DNA of 64,000 bases, from contig NC_015160.1 of NCBI RefSeq assembly GCF_000190535.1, positions 806,001-870,000 of the forward strand. The letters run 5' to 3'. Source of the DNA: Odoribacter splanchnicus DSM 20712. GTDB lineage: Bacteria > Bacteroidota > Bacteroidia > Bacteroidales > Marinifilaceae. Each line of letters opens with the position of its first letter. The first letter of the stretch is position 1. Under the pieces are notes generated by a model, which saw only the letters and a program-made list of their open reading frames with translations, ran no database searches and was not told where the DNA came from. Shown one piece after another: positions 9,220 to 17,331 of this stretch. The position numbers were made by a program, and so were the translations under genes.

Positions 9220-10353
9220 ATGAAGTTTTATGTATTGTTATTGTTAGCTATTTATGTTGTTGGTTGTGTAGGAAAACCCGAGAAAGCATATTTGTTAGAT
9301 TCAACAAATATAGAAGATATGACTAATCGTAAATTTGATTTGTCTGCGCAAGTGAGAGATTGGGATTATGTTGTCTTGGAGCAAAATGATTCTTGTTGTT
9401 TGACGAATATCAGTAGATTAAAGATTGTCGGTGATGATGTTTTTGTCGTGAATGTAGAGGCGATGCAATCTGATATATATCGTTTTTCTATAGATGGAAA
9501 ATTTTTGAATAAAATAGGACAACAAGGACGTGATTTTGGTCTCGTAACAAATGTTGTTGTTGATACATTCAATAATAGAGTGTGTTTATTGGATATCATT
9601 GATAGGTGTGTTTACCTTTACGATTACGATGGGAAGCGTGTAAACGGTAAAATTGCTTGCCCTTGGGTCGGTTGGGTAATGGATGCGGTTGCTTGTTCTA
9701 AAGATGAATTTATCGGTTATTATGGTTTTAATAAAAACAATCACGTCGGTTATTTTCGTATGGATTCTTTATTTACGATGCGGGATACTTTGTCATATTA
9801 TCCTGTCTCTAGTGAATTTGCTGGTGTGTTGAATTTTTCGATGCATGCAATGGATGCTTATGATGGTAACATGCTGTTGATACAGCCTTTTTCCGATACT
9901 ATATTTCATTATCAGAATTCGTCTTTGATGCCGGCTTATGTGACGAAATCCGCTCCTTCTACTTCTACAAATATAAAGATGGAACGCTATATGGATTGCA
10001 CTTGGCTGAAGGAGAAGTTAGAGGCTGCCGGTTATTATTCTAAAACGAGTATATTTGAAACAAAAAATCATTTATGGGTAGGTTATGGACCTAATCGTCT
10101 GATGTTTGATAAACGCATTGAAAAGGGGGTTTATTTTAAAGATGAAATTTTTTACAATTCATGTGTATTTCCTCCTTTGAATTTTATGGAACGTAGAGGA
10201 GAACAATTGATGTGTCATGTCAAGTCTAAAGATATTCAAGCTTTGAAAGAAGGAATGGAGCGTAGTGGCATGGAAGCAAAAGGAAAACTTAAAAAATTAT
10301 TCGAATTGGAGGGAGATGATTTGCAGATATTGATTTTTTATGAGTTCAAGTAG
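9220..10353 (+). CDS. 6-bladed beta-propeller lipoprotein (BF3164-like)
   Basis: The ATG at 9220 gives 377 residues; an in-frame TTG lies nine bases upstream. The signal peptide ends in a lipobox (VVGC, Cys about 16). The body has repeated beta-strand blades: aspartate-rich turns such as YRFSIDGKFLNKIGQQG and VYLYDYDGKRV are typical of the 6-bladed propeller lipoproteins of Bacteroidota. It is the last gene of the SusCD-metalloprotease run, starting 10 bp after the pseudoprotease. Its role is unknown; propeller lipoproteins of this kind are common next to peptide-type SusCD systems. Confidence 0.8.
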   Translation: MKFYVLLLLAIYVVGCVGKPEKAYLLDSTNIEDMTNRKFDLSAQVRDWDYVVLEQNDSCCLTNISRLKIVGDDVFVVNVEAMQSDIYRFSIDGKFLNKIGQQGRDFGLVTNVVVDTFNNRVCLLDIIDRCVYLYDYDGKRVNGKIACPWVGWVMDAVACSKDEFIGYYGFNKNNHVGYFRMDSLFTMRDTLSYYPVSSEFAGVLNFSMHAMDAYDGNMLLIQPFSDTIFHYQNSSLMPAYVTKSAPSTSTNIKMERYMDCTWLKEKLEAAGYYSKTSIFETKNHLWVGYGPNRLMFDKRIEKGVYFKDEIFYNSCVFPPLNFMERRGEQLMCHVKSKDIQALKEGMERSGMEAKGKLKKLFELEGDDLQILIFYEFK

Positions 10354-10689
10354 GAGCATTGCATTTTTGCGAATAGCATAGAACCGAGGAGGCAATATAA
10401 AAAGAAGGTGTGTCAAAATGCATGCCTTCTTTCGCATTGAAATACAATATTTTAGATGTCGCAATAGATTAAAAAGAAAGATTCGGCGGAAAAAAACGCA
10501 CAATTATTTGGGAATATTCAGTAAATGTCCCTATAAAATACAATGGCATATGAAGATGCCCCAGTATAATCACTTCATATGTCATTTTTATTGTCATTTT
10601 TCTGTATTTTCCCATATACTCTTATAGGCAGGACATGACGTTCCGGAAGAAGTCTGACGACCTCTTCTGATTTTTTCGTTAAAATCATA
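10354..10689. other. Non-coding stretch between the SusCD locus and the transposase remnant; possible insertion-sequence end
   Basis: I see no convincing gene in these 336 bases. A hairpin at 10401-10432 (AAAGAAGG...CCTTCTTT) contains, read on the minus strand, TTTTGACACACCTTC. This resembles the terminal sequences (TTTTGACACACCCTC type) that I recall for IS1182-like elements of Bacteroidales. It would fit the outer end of the element whose transposase 3' end lies at 10690. It could equally be the terminator of the upstream operon. No target-site duplication can be read because the other end is lost. Confidence 0.35.
10401..10432. terminator. Hairpin after the SusCD operon (terminator or insertion-sequence terminus)
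   Basis: There is an eight-base inverted repeat AAAGAAGG/CCTTCTTT with a 16-base loop, 48 bp after the beta-propeller gene. On the minus strand the right arm is followed by a T-rich run, so it could terminate leftward transcription from the transposase remnant. Confidence 0.4.
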
Positions 10690-11180
10690 TCATGCTGCTT
10701 TCAGCGCTCTGTTCCTGACCTTATCTATCATCAGTATGGCATTTGCCGTATGTATTCCAAAGAAAATCCAAAGGATTTCCGTCTTCCTGTTCCGTGCCTT
10801 TATCCTTGAGAGTGAGTAATGTTGCTTTTGAGTGCCGAAGCTGCCTTCAAGCCTGGTGGCCCTTTCTTTGGAGAGTTCACTTCTGAGAACCTTTCTCAAG
10901 GATTCATCCCTGGCCGCCCTTCCCTTGCGTACAAAGGATGTGGATATTCCATATTTTGTACAGAACTTTCTGTTGGCATTATTGGCATATATGGAATCGG
11001 CAGCCACGCATCTTACCCTCACATTCATGAGCTTCTGCTGCATGCGGATACAGTCCTTCAGGCGTATACCTTCGTTGAAAGCCTTGAACGAGAGGTGTTC
11101 GATGAACGATATGCCGTCTATCTGTATGTTGTTGACCTTCGCACCGAACTCGACGGACTTTGTTTCCTTGCCTCTTACAA
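10690..11180 (-). pseudogene. 5'-truncated transposase (IS1182/DDE type), C-terminal part only
   Basis: About 165 C-terminal residues of a DDE transposase remain, from IVRGKETKSVEFGAKVN onward. The aspartate block AADSIYANNANRKF and the glutamate block RLEGSFGTQKQHYSL are present and correspond to the second and third catalytic acids of IS1182/IS5-like transposases. The end (HTANAILMIDKVRNRA) is also typical. The first aspartate and the DNA-binding N-terminus are missing: upstream of about 11180 the sequence changes to an unrelated cysteine-rich gene on the other strand. The copy cannot be active alone. The exact junction is uncertain by about 50 bases. Confidence 0.8.
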
Positions 11181-11217
11181 TGCAATGATAGTAGCCGCAC
11201 TGCTTTTTGTCGGCAGA

Positions 11218-11412
11218 AGAGGGGAAACAACTTCTTCGGGGTGCTGTTCTACACAATCACAAACGGAAATAACTCCTTCAGGCTGCTGCGGAAACATCGA
11301 AAACAGTGATAACGCAGAAGAACCGTCTTCTTGTTGCGGCTCGCCCCAGCCGGCGACGTGCTGTCCATCGGAAACAGAGCGTAATCCATCTAATAGTTGT
11401 TGCGGAAATTAA
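11218..11412 (+). pseudogene. C-terminal remnant of a Cys-Cys-rich protein, probably metalloid-related
   Basis: About 60 codons ending at the TAA of 11410-11412 encode a tail with repeated vicinal cysteines: SGCCS, SGCCGN, SSCCGS, ATCCPS and SCCGN. Its 5' portion is replaced by the transposase remnant, so the gene was cut. Tails with paired cysteines occur in arsenic-handling proteins such as ArsD, some ArsR and some ArsM. The following gene is an ArsP-like permease, which supports a metalloid-resistance origin. I cannot say which of these proteins it was. The open frame continues leftward only as the antisense of the transposase. Confidence 0.5.
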
Positions 11413-11475
11413 CTTTTGAAAATGACAAATAATTCAATAATCTGATTTAGTTTTTAATTCATAAAATCATTCATA

Positions 11476-12196
11476 CATGAACTCTTTAATTGTAACATTG
11501 GAATACTTTGTATTCATCACGTTTGAGCTGATTGCGCTGTTCATGCTGATCAGTGCGGCAGTGGAAATCATCCTGATGTACATCCTGCAGGAAAAAATCA
11601 AGAAATGGCTTTCGGGACGCGGCATTTTTGGTAATGTGATGGCAGCCTGATTCGGTGCGCTGACACCGTTCTGCGCCTGTTCCACCATCCCGATGACCGT
11701 CGGGTTCCTCAATGCCGGTGTACCTTTCGGCAGTACGATGTCGTTCCTGATTGCCTCACCGTTGCTTAATCCTATCATCATCGGTATGCTCGGAGCGATG
11801 GTCGGTGTAAAGGCAATGATAACCTATTTTATCCTTGCGTTTATAGCCTCGGTATTGTTCGGTTTTGTGCTTGAAAAAGCAGGGATGCAGAAATATGTCA
11901 AGAATGTCCGGTTGAAAGGCGGGAACGATGAACCGGGAGAAAATAAACGGGCATGGCCGCTAAAACGAAAGCTGAAGGAAGCGTTCTCCAGTGCTTGGGG
12001 AAGCCTGCGTCCTATCATGGGATACTTGTTGATTGGTGTCGCCCTCGGTGCAGGCATTTATGGATACATGCCACAGGATTTCGTACTGAAAATCGCTGGA
12101 CCGGACAATGTCTTTGCCATCCCTGTTGCAGCTGTACTGGGTATTCCGCTTTACATACGTGCAGAAACGGCTGATCGGGATCGGAGGTTCCGTTAA
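11476..12196 (+). pseudogene. ArsP/DUF318 (YraQ-like) permease, broken by an internal stop and truncated
   Basis: Translation from the ATG at 11476 gives a membrane N-terminus, then a TGA at 11648-11650 between VMAA and FGALTPFCACSTIP. The same frame continues to 12196. The TPFCACSTIP block with its CxC pair is the hallmark of DUF318/ArsP permeases, which export organoarsenicals or other thiophilic compounds. A glycine codon (GGA) expected at the TGA position would need a single change. The C-terminus stops after IPLYIRAETA, short of the second conserved transmembrane block, with the frame lost near 12175. Two independent lesions indicate a pseudogene. It lies 63 bp after the Cys-rich remnant. 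Confidence 0.8.
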
Positions 12197-12200
12197 GAAG

Positions 12201-12233
12201 GTACCGCAGGGGCTACAGAATTTATAAACTTTA
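12201..12233. repeat. 33-bp repeat copy at the broken end of the permease
   Basis: The segment begins GTACCGCAGGG and ends TTTATAAACTTTA. A closely similar 34-bp copy occurs at 41478-41511 (GTACCCGCAGGG...TTTATAAACTTTA). It starts five bases after the truncated permease frame ends, so it may mark a recombination border. Confidence 0.55.
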
Positions 12234-12327
12234 AAATACCGGGCTGCGTTACTTCCTTCCTGCTTCGTGTCACTTCGCAAGCTCCTGATGGGGGAAGCCG
12301 GACTTTTTCTGGCCTTGCCCCAAAAAA
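12234..12327. other. Unassigned GC-richer tail of the mobile scar
   Basis: These 94 bases are noticeably richer in G and C than the flanks and encode nothing I recognise on either strand. They separate the permease remnant from the stop codon of the sigma factor gene. An anti-sigma (FecR) gene would normally start here on the minus strand, and none does. Confidence 0.4.
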
Positions 12328-12885
12328 CTACTTCATCATCACAAGTAAAAAAGATAAAGGCCCGAGGATCTTTTTCAATTTTTGAATACCGTGTGATTTC
12401 AGCAATTTTACGGTAGCAACTGTAATTCCCATCTTACGGGCGATTTCTTCTTGCGACAAGCCGTCGCAGGAATAGCCGATTACGGTGGCTGTACGTGGAG
12501 GAAGTTGTTTGATCGCCTCAGAAAGCAGCCGGTATCTTTCTTCTTCTATCACCCAAAGCCCTGCCTTTTGTTCAAACAGATAAGCATTGGTTTGGGCAAG
12601 ATGGTTTTTCTGCATCCGAAGGTGGTTCAGGGATAGATTACGAACGGCGAGATACAGAAAATTACGTAGGGATGGGCCGGGGGATAGTTTCCGTCTTTTT
12701 TCCCAAAGGTTGATAAATACTTCCTGTACAATATCTTCGGCAGCCAACGTATCTCCCACGATCCTGAATGCAAAAGCATAGAGTGCACCTGCATAACGCC
12801 GCATAACGATTCCGAAAGCCTCGGCATCATGCCGGGTAATACGTTCGAAAAGAGTACTGTCGTCTATCGAAGCATGTTGGATCAT
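12328..12885 (-). CDS. ECF RNA polymerase sigma-70 factor (Bacteroidetes FecI-like), orphan
   Basis: This 185-residue protein has the two ECF domains. Region 2 spans about residues 22-90 (AEDIVQEVFINLWEKR) and region 4 about 120-175 (LPPRTATVIGYSCDGLSQEEIARKMGIT). Such factors direct core polymerase to transporter operons and are held by a FecR-type anti-sigma encoded directly downstream, sensing a TonB-linked receptor. No FecR lies downstream here: the sequence 3' of the stop is the decayed mobile region. It may have served the SusCD locus at 1-10353 or a lost neighbour. The frame is intact and ends with a hydrophobic tail (PLSFLLVMMK). Confidence 0.88.
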   Translation of the reverse strand: MIQHASIDDSTLFERITRHDAEAFGIVMRRYAGALYAFAFRIVGDTLAAEDIVQEVFINLWEKRRKLSPGPSLRNFLYLAVRNLSLNHLRMQKNHLAQTNAYLFEQKAGLWVIEEERYRLLSEAIKQLPPRTATVIGYSCDGLSQEEIARKMGITVATVKLLKSHGIQKLKKILGPLSFLLVMMK

Positions 12886-13211
12886 GAAGTAAAATTAGCT
12901 AAAACCTGTCTCTGATATCTCTGAAATTTCACATTTTTAGGAATATCCTCGAAAACAAAGATAATTTTTAAAACTGATACTTCCAACGATAATCGGTCTC
13001 ATCCTCTTTGTTCCGGAGAATTTATTTCGGTTTATGTAGCTTTCGGGGAAATCAAAGCCAAACCCATCGGATCAGAAACCTTCAAAGTAATGAGGGAGCT
13101 AAAAGCTCCGAGCTTTGTGATATAAAAAAAGTGGAAACAGAATTTAAACAGGATAGAAAAAAAATGAAAACGACAAATATGAAAATAAAAGCAAAGACTA
13201 TTTATGAGTTG
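12886..13211. other. Intergenic region between the sigma factor and the RRM gene
   Basis: No gene is recognised. A perfect hairpin GGAGCT-AAA-AGCTCC lies at 13095-13109 without a following T-run. An open stretch on the plus strand ends at about 13127 but has no start, no homology I know and no partner, so I did not call it. Confidence 0.4.
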
Positions 13212-13246
13212 AAAAAAGAGGCTGAACTTCAGAATGAGACAGCCTC
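13212..13246 (-). terminator. Rho-independent terminator of the RRM gene
   Basis: Read on the minus strand, GAGGCTG and CAGCCTC form a seven-base stem followed by six T residues, starting eight bases after the RRM stop codon. Confidence 0.8.
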
Positions 13247-13253
13247 CACAACT

Positions 13254-13574
13254 TTAGTATCTTCTTTCTTTGCGTTCACCGTTGAAGTTGTTGTTACGGT
13301 GGAAACCGCCACGATTTCCTGCAGGACGTTCTGTTCTAGGACGAGCTACAGTTACGTTGATTACTTTTCCATCATATTCAGCCTGATTCAGTTCGTCGAT
13401 AGCTTTTTGTCCTTGTGCATCGTCAGCCATTTCTACGAAACCAAAGCCACGTGATCTACCGGTTTCACGATCAGTAATTACCTTTGCAGAGGAAATTTCT
13501 CCATATTCCCCAAATAAATCTTTTAAGTCGCCATCATTTACGGCATAACTTAAATTTGAAATGTAAATGTTCAT
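13254..13574 (-). CDS. RNA-binding protein with a single RRM domain
   Basis: The 106-residue protein is one RNA recognition motif followed by a short basic tail. RNP2 is IYISNL (residues 3-8) and RNP1 is RGFGFVEM (42-49). The tail, rich in Arg, Gly and Asn, resembles the glycine-rich RNA-binding proteins of Bacteroidota and cyanobacteria, which are thought to act as RNA chaperones, partly in cold adaptation. A long AT-rich leader of up to 150 bases lies upstream, as in many cold-inducible genes. A terminator follows immediately. It stands alone, with divergent or convergent neighbours. Confidence 0.92.
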   Translation of the reverse strand: MNIYISNLSYAVNDGDLKDLFGEYGEISSAKVITDRETGRSRGFGFVEMADDAQGQKAIDELNQAEYDGKVINVTVARPRTERPAGNRGGFHRNNNFNGERKERRY

Positions 13575-13817
13575 TAAGTATAAAACTTTATTGTCTAAAA
13601 ATAAATTCGAAATGAGGTTGATAGCTGAAGGAAAGTCTACTTAACGATACATTATACATGAAGGCAAGTCGCTTTAAATACAAACTGATTCAATTCTCAA
13701 ATACCTCGCAAAGATAAGCTATTATTTTAAATACAACGAATTATTATCCGTGAAAAATCCATAACTTTACCCAATATGAATTTATTGGAAATTTTTTGTT
13801 AGTTAAAATCGAAATTT

Positions 13818-14585
13818 ATGCTCATTATCCTTTCGCCGGCCAAAACTATGGATATGAAAACTTTGGGAGATACTTATCCGTTTACTTGGCCTTTATTTCA
13901 GCAAGATGCCGATCTGTTGGTTGGAAAAATGCAACAATATGGTGTTGAAGAATTGCAGAAATTACTGAAAGTCAGCAAATCTCTGGCAGAGGAAAATTAC
14001 AACCGTTATCAAAAATTCGATCAGGCGGACACGCCAATGAAACAAGCCCTTTTTGCCTATAACGGGAGTGTGTTCAAAACCATGCAAACCGACACGATTC
14101 CAGTGGCCGATCTCGGCTACATTCAGGACCACCTGCGGATTGTTTCTGTGCTGTATGGTTTACTCCGCCCGTTGGATCTGATAAAAGCTTACCGGCTTGC
14201 ATATACGTTAAAATTGAAAGGGCTGAACCTGAAAAATTTGTATGAATATTGGCTTCCCAAACTAACAGCTCCCCTGATCGGCGATGTGAAGCGTTCGGGT
14301 GGAATATTGATCAATCTGGCCAGTTTGGATGTATGGGGAGCTTTCGATGAGAAAGAACTCCGGGCACAAGTGAGAGTGATAACTCCGGAATTTCAGGAAT
14401 GGCGGAATGGAAAATATGAAACGATTCGTACTTATGCCAAACAAGCCAGGGGAGCGATGACCCGTTATATTTTGCTTCATCGTCTCGAAACTCCGGAAGA
14501 AATAATCCGGTTCGAGTGGGAGGGATTTCAGTTTAATAAAGAGATCTCGGATACAGAAAGATATATTTTTACCCGAGCCAGATAA
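13818..14585 (+). CDS. yaaA: YaaA family peroxide stress protein
   Basis: The 255-residue protein matches the YaaA/DUF328 family over its length: it opens with MLIILSPAKTMD and has the block FAYNGSVFKTMQ. In E. coli YaaA limits free intracellular iron during peroxide stress and binds DNA. The start is the first ATG after a long AT-rich spacer. The gene is monocistronic and convergent with butyrate kinase. The family assignment is firm; the function in this species is by analogy. Confidence 0.9.
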   Translation: MLIILSPAKTMDMKTLGDTYPFTWPLFQQDADLLVGKMQQYGVEELQKLLKVSKSLAEENYNRYQKFDQADTPMKQALFAYNGSVFKTMQTDTIPVADLGYIQDHLRIVSVLYGLLRPLDLIKAYRLAYTLKLKGLNLKNLYEYWLPKLTAPLIGDVKRSGGILINLASLDVWGAFDEKELRAQVRVITPEFQEWRNGKYETIRTYAKQARGAMTRYILLHRLETPEEIIRFEWEGFQFNKEISDTERYIFTRAR

Positions 14586-14663
14586 GAAAAAGCCGATTTT
14601 AGATTTTAAACAAACGGCTATCGAAGCTTAGCAGTTATTTAAAACCTAAAATCGGAACTAAAA

Positions 14664-15734
14664 TCAGGCATAAGTTTTTGCCTGCATTTCTCCACGTAAC
14701 ACCATCAGGCCATTCATAGCCAAAGCCCGCATTTCATCCTCTCCCGGATAAACCTTCACGGGGGCGATAAAGCCGACCATACGGGTAATATAATCGGTGA
14801 TGGGTTTGCCATAAGCAATACCTCCGGTCAGTAAAATAGCATCAACTTTCCCTTTCAACACAGCTGCCATAGCTCCGATTTCTTTCCCGATCTGGTAACA
14901 CATGGCATCCTGAATCATACCATATTCTGCATCTACCGGTGCTTTCTCTTCCACCAGCCGCATATCGTTCGTTCCCAAATAAGCAACGACTCCGCCGTTC
15001 CCTTTCAGCATTTTCTTGACTTCGGCCTTTGATTTTCCACTAAAACACAATTCGACCAAAGCACCTGTCGGAAGACCTCCCGAGCGTTCAGGGGAGAAGG
15101 GACCGTCTCCGTCCAGGGCATTATTGACATCGACGACACGTCCGCAACAATGTGCACCGACCGAGACTCCACCTCCCATATGGGCGACGATCAGGTTCAT
15201 TTCTTCGTATTTTTTCCCGACTTCCCGTGCATAGGTTCGTGCAATGACTTTCTGATTCAAAGCATGGAAAATAGATACCCTGGAAAGGGCAGGGTGACCG
15301 GAAAGCCGGGCGATCGGATCCAGTTCATCCACAACAACCGGGTCTGCGATATAGGCTTTAGTTCCGTTATGCATTTCACGTACGATATCCCGGGCGATCA
15401 ATCCTCCCAAATTCGAAGCATGCTCTCCCATTACCGGATACTCCAGATCATGAGCCAAGGCATCATTTACCTCATAGATTCCCGATTCGATCGGTTTAAC
15501 TAAACCGCCTCTGCCAACGATTGCATGAAAGCCGTGAATGTCCCAACCTGCTTGCTGCAATTCGGATAAAATGATATTCTTCCGGAATTGGAATTGTGAA
15601 GCGACGGTTGCATAAGGACTCAGTTCCTCGGCTGTATGACGGAGTGTTTTGGAAAAGATCTCTTTTTCATCTTCAAAAATCGCAATTTTTGTAGAGGTCG
15701 ATCCCGGATTGATGGTTAAAATTTGAAATGACAT
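14664..15734 (-). CDS. buk: Butyrate kinase
   Basis: The 356-residue protein belongs to the ASKHA acetate/butyrate kinase family. The N-terminal phosphate loop NPGSTSTK is at residues 9-16. The GRGGLVKP, VMGEHASNLGG, AHMGGGVSVGAH and LLTGGIAYG motifs are those of butyrate kinase (EC 2.7.2.7). It converts butyryl-phosphate and ADP to butyrate and ATP, the last step of one butyrate pathway; branched-chain or other acyl-phosphates are possible substrates. The usual partner, phosphotransbutyrylase, is not adjacent and not in the window. The gene is separated by about 100 bp from the serine hydrolase upstream on the same strand. Confidence 0.93.
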   Translation of the reverse strand: MSFQILTINPGSTSTKIAIFEDEKEIFSKTLRHTAEELSPYATVASQFQFRKNIILSELQQAGWDIHGFHAIVGRGGLVKPIESGIYEVNDALAHDLEYPVMGEHASNLGGLIARDIVREMHNGTKAYIADPVVVDELDPIARLSGHPALSRVSIFHALNQKVIARTYAREVGKKYEEMNLIVAHMGGGVSVGAHCCGRVVDVNNALDGDGPFSPERSGGLPTGALVELCFSGKSKAEVKKMLKGNGGVVAYLGTNDMRLVEEKAPVDAEYGMIQDAMCYQIGKEIGAMAAVLKGKVDAILLTGGIAYGKPITDYITRMVGFIAPVKVYPGEDEMRALAMNGLMVLRGEMQAKTYA

Positions 15735-15837
15735 ACTTTCACTGTTGAGTTTAGATTATTAATTATTTTACTACAAAAGTTGTAAAATGAAATCAAAACT
15801 CAAAGAAAAGCAGCAATTTTATATTAATTTTAGGATA

Positions 15838-17181
15838 TTAGCGAATAACCAGAAGTTTTTCATGATCGAATCGTTGCATTTCAAACAAATCGCGTTCGGG
15901 CCATGAATGGACAGAAGCCATAGCTTGTCTTACCGCATTGTCGATGTAATGAGGGAAACGCGAGCCCTTCCAGCTGCTGGTGTTGGTCAGGAATACCCAC
16001 GAATAACCGTCTTTTTGCTTTTTCATCAATGCACTGGTACCTGCTAATGTACCGCTACGAAACCATTCTCCCCGGCTAGTCGTCTCTATCCAACCGATGG
16101 GGTAGGCACTGGGAACTTCCTGGGTCATGTAGTCGATCGACGCATCACTCAGCAGATCGGGGATACCCGGATCTTTATCGATGACTGCCAGGAAACGTAA
16201 AAGTTCGGCTGGAGAAGCGACCCAACCACCTGCACCGTAGAGTTCTTCAATATTATTGCCACCATTACTACGTGCAACCAATTTTCCGCTTCCATCACAA
16301 GCCTGAATCTGTTCTGCATTGGAAACTTCATAATATTTTACCTCATTAGGCAATTTATCATCATACAGATTTTTACCTAAATGCATGTCGAAACAACCGG
16401 CAGGACGCAAGATATGTCTTTTTACATAAAGTTCGTAATCTTCACCCGAGACCTTTTCTATCACTTTAGATAAGATGCCGTAACCGATATTGGAATAGCG
16501 GGCTCCGGAACCGGGAGTAAATCCCAATCTTCGGGAAAGCACGAATCGTATCATCGTATTCAGATCGGCAGGAGGAGGTACCTGCATTTTCCTGGCAATC
16601 TCAACCGGACAAAACATGGGGTCACCGTAGGCAATAGAAAATCCTCCCTGATGACGTAATAAATTTTCGACGGTGATTTTAGTCGTACGGGGGTCTTTTA
16701 TATCTGAAAAAATGGTATCGTTTAAAATTCCCTCGGGACCGAAAACCCGATCCTGTAAAGTCAGTTTACCTTCTTCCTGCAACTTCATGATAGCCACGGC
16801 AGTAATTAACTTGGAGATAGAAGCTATCCGGAAAACATGCATGACATCCATGGGGACGTTTTCTTCTTCATCGGCAAAGCCATATCCTTTACTATAAATC
16901 AAACGATCGTCCTTCATCAAAGCAAAAGAAGCTCCCTTAATTTCCCATTTTTGCATAAATTTTCGGATTATCCGATCGAATTTCAAGGTGATGTCCAATT
17001 CAGAGTCATTGTTATTAATAACTTGATTTGCAGGGAAAAGCATAAGCGAATCGGAGGAAAAGGTTGAAGATAACAAGGTCGTATCTTCAGCCGGGGAAAA
17101 TATACTCTCTTCCAGACTCATTCTCCAGGGCTTTACAAAAATAATCAGTCCGGCGACCAGTATCAATATAATATATTTCAT
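15838..17181 (-). CDS. Membrane-anchored serine hydrolase (beta-lactamase class C / penicillin-binding-protein-like)
   Basis: The protein has 447 residues. A single N-terminal hydrophobic segment (about residues 3-17) anchors or exports it. The catalytic SxxK tetrad is SISK at 121-124 and the YxN motif is YSN at 229-231, as in class C beta-lactamases and DD-peptidases/esterases. Members of this family hydrolyse D-Ala peptides, esters or beta-lactams, and substrate cannot be predicted. It is on the same strand as butyrate kinase but 103 bp away and functionally unrelated. Confidence 0.85.
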   Translation of the reverse strand: MKYIILILVAGLIIFVKPWRMSLEESIFSPAEDTTLLSSTFSSDSLMLFPANQVINNNDSELDITLKFDRIIRKFMQKWEIKGASFALMKDDRLIYSKGYGFADEEENVPMDVMHVFRIASISKLITAVAIMKLQEEGKLTLQDRVFGPEGILNDTIFSDIKDPRTTKITVENLLRHQGGFSIAYGDPMFCPVEIARKMQVPPPADLNTMIRFVLSRRLGFTPGSGARYSNIGYGILSKVIEKVSGEDYELYVKRHILRPAGCFDMHLGKNLYDDKLPNEVKYYEVSNAEQIQACDGSGKLVARSNGGNNIEELYGAGGWVASPAELLRFLAVIDKDPGIPDLLSDASIDYMTQEVPSAYPIGWIETTSRGEWFRSGTLAGTSALMKKQKDGYSWVFLTNTSSWKGSRFPHYIDNAVRQAMASVHSWPERDLFEMQRFDHEKLLVIR

Positions 17182-17331
17182 TACTTATTTTAATGTTGTA
17201 ATGAGCGGATCTCATACACAAGATGCTCATCGAACGAGTTTTAATACCATTATTTTGCAATATTATAAAAAAGATGACTTTTATAAAACTTTTGGGGAAT
17301 AAAAACTTCTTAATATTACCTAAAAGTGGCT

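Noticed and set aside
10819..11412. A 197-codon plus-strand frame running across the transposase remnant into the Cys-rich tail
   Set aside because: Its left two thirds are the antisense of the transposase; only the part after about 11218 has independent, coherent sequence, so only that part was kept as a gene remnant.
11648..11650. Selenocysteine or stop-codon read-through in the permease
   Set aside because: No hairpin of the required type was seen after the TGA, the expected residue is glycine, and the gene is also broken at its 3' end.
13095..13109. Perfect GGAGCT-AAA-AGCTCC hairpin as a terminator
   Set aside because: No T-run follows on either strand and no gene ends next to it.
13008..13454. 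A 148-codon plus-strand frame upstream of and across the RRM gene
   Set aside because: It overlaps the RRM gene and its terminator in antisense, has no plausible start and no recognisable domain.
15150..15503. A 117-codon plus-strand frame inside butyrate kinase
   Set aside because: It is fully antisense to a well-conserved gene and its translation resembles nothing known.
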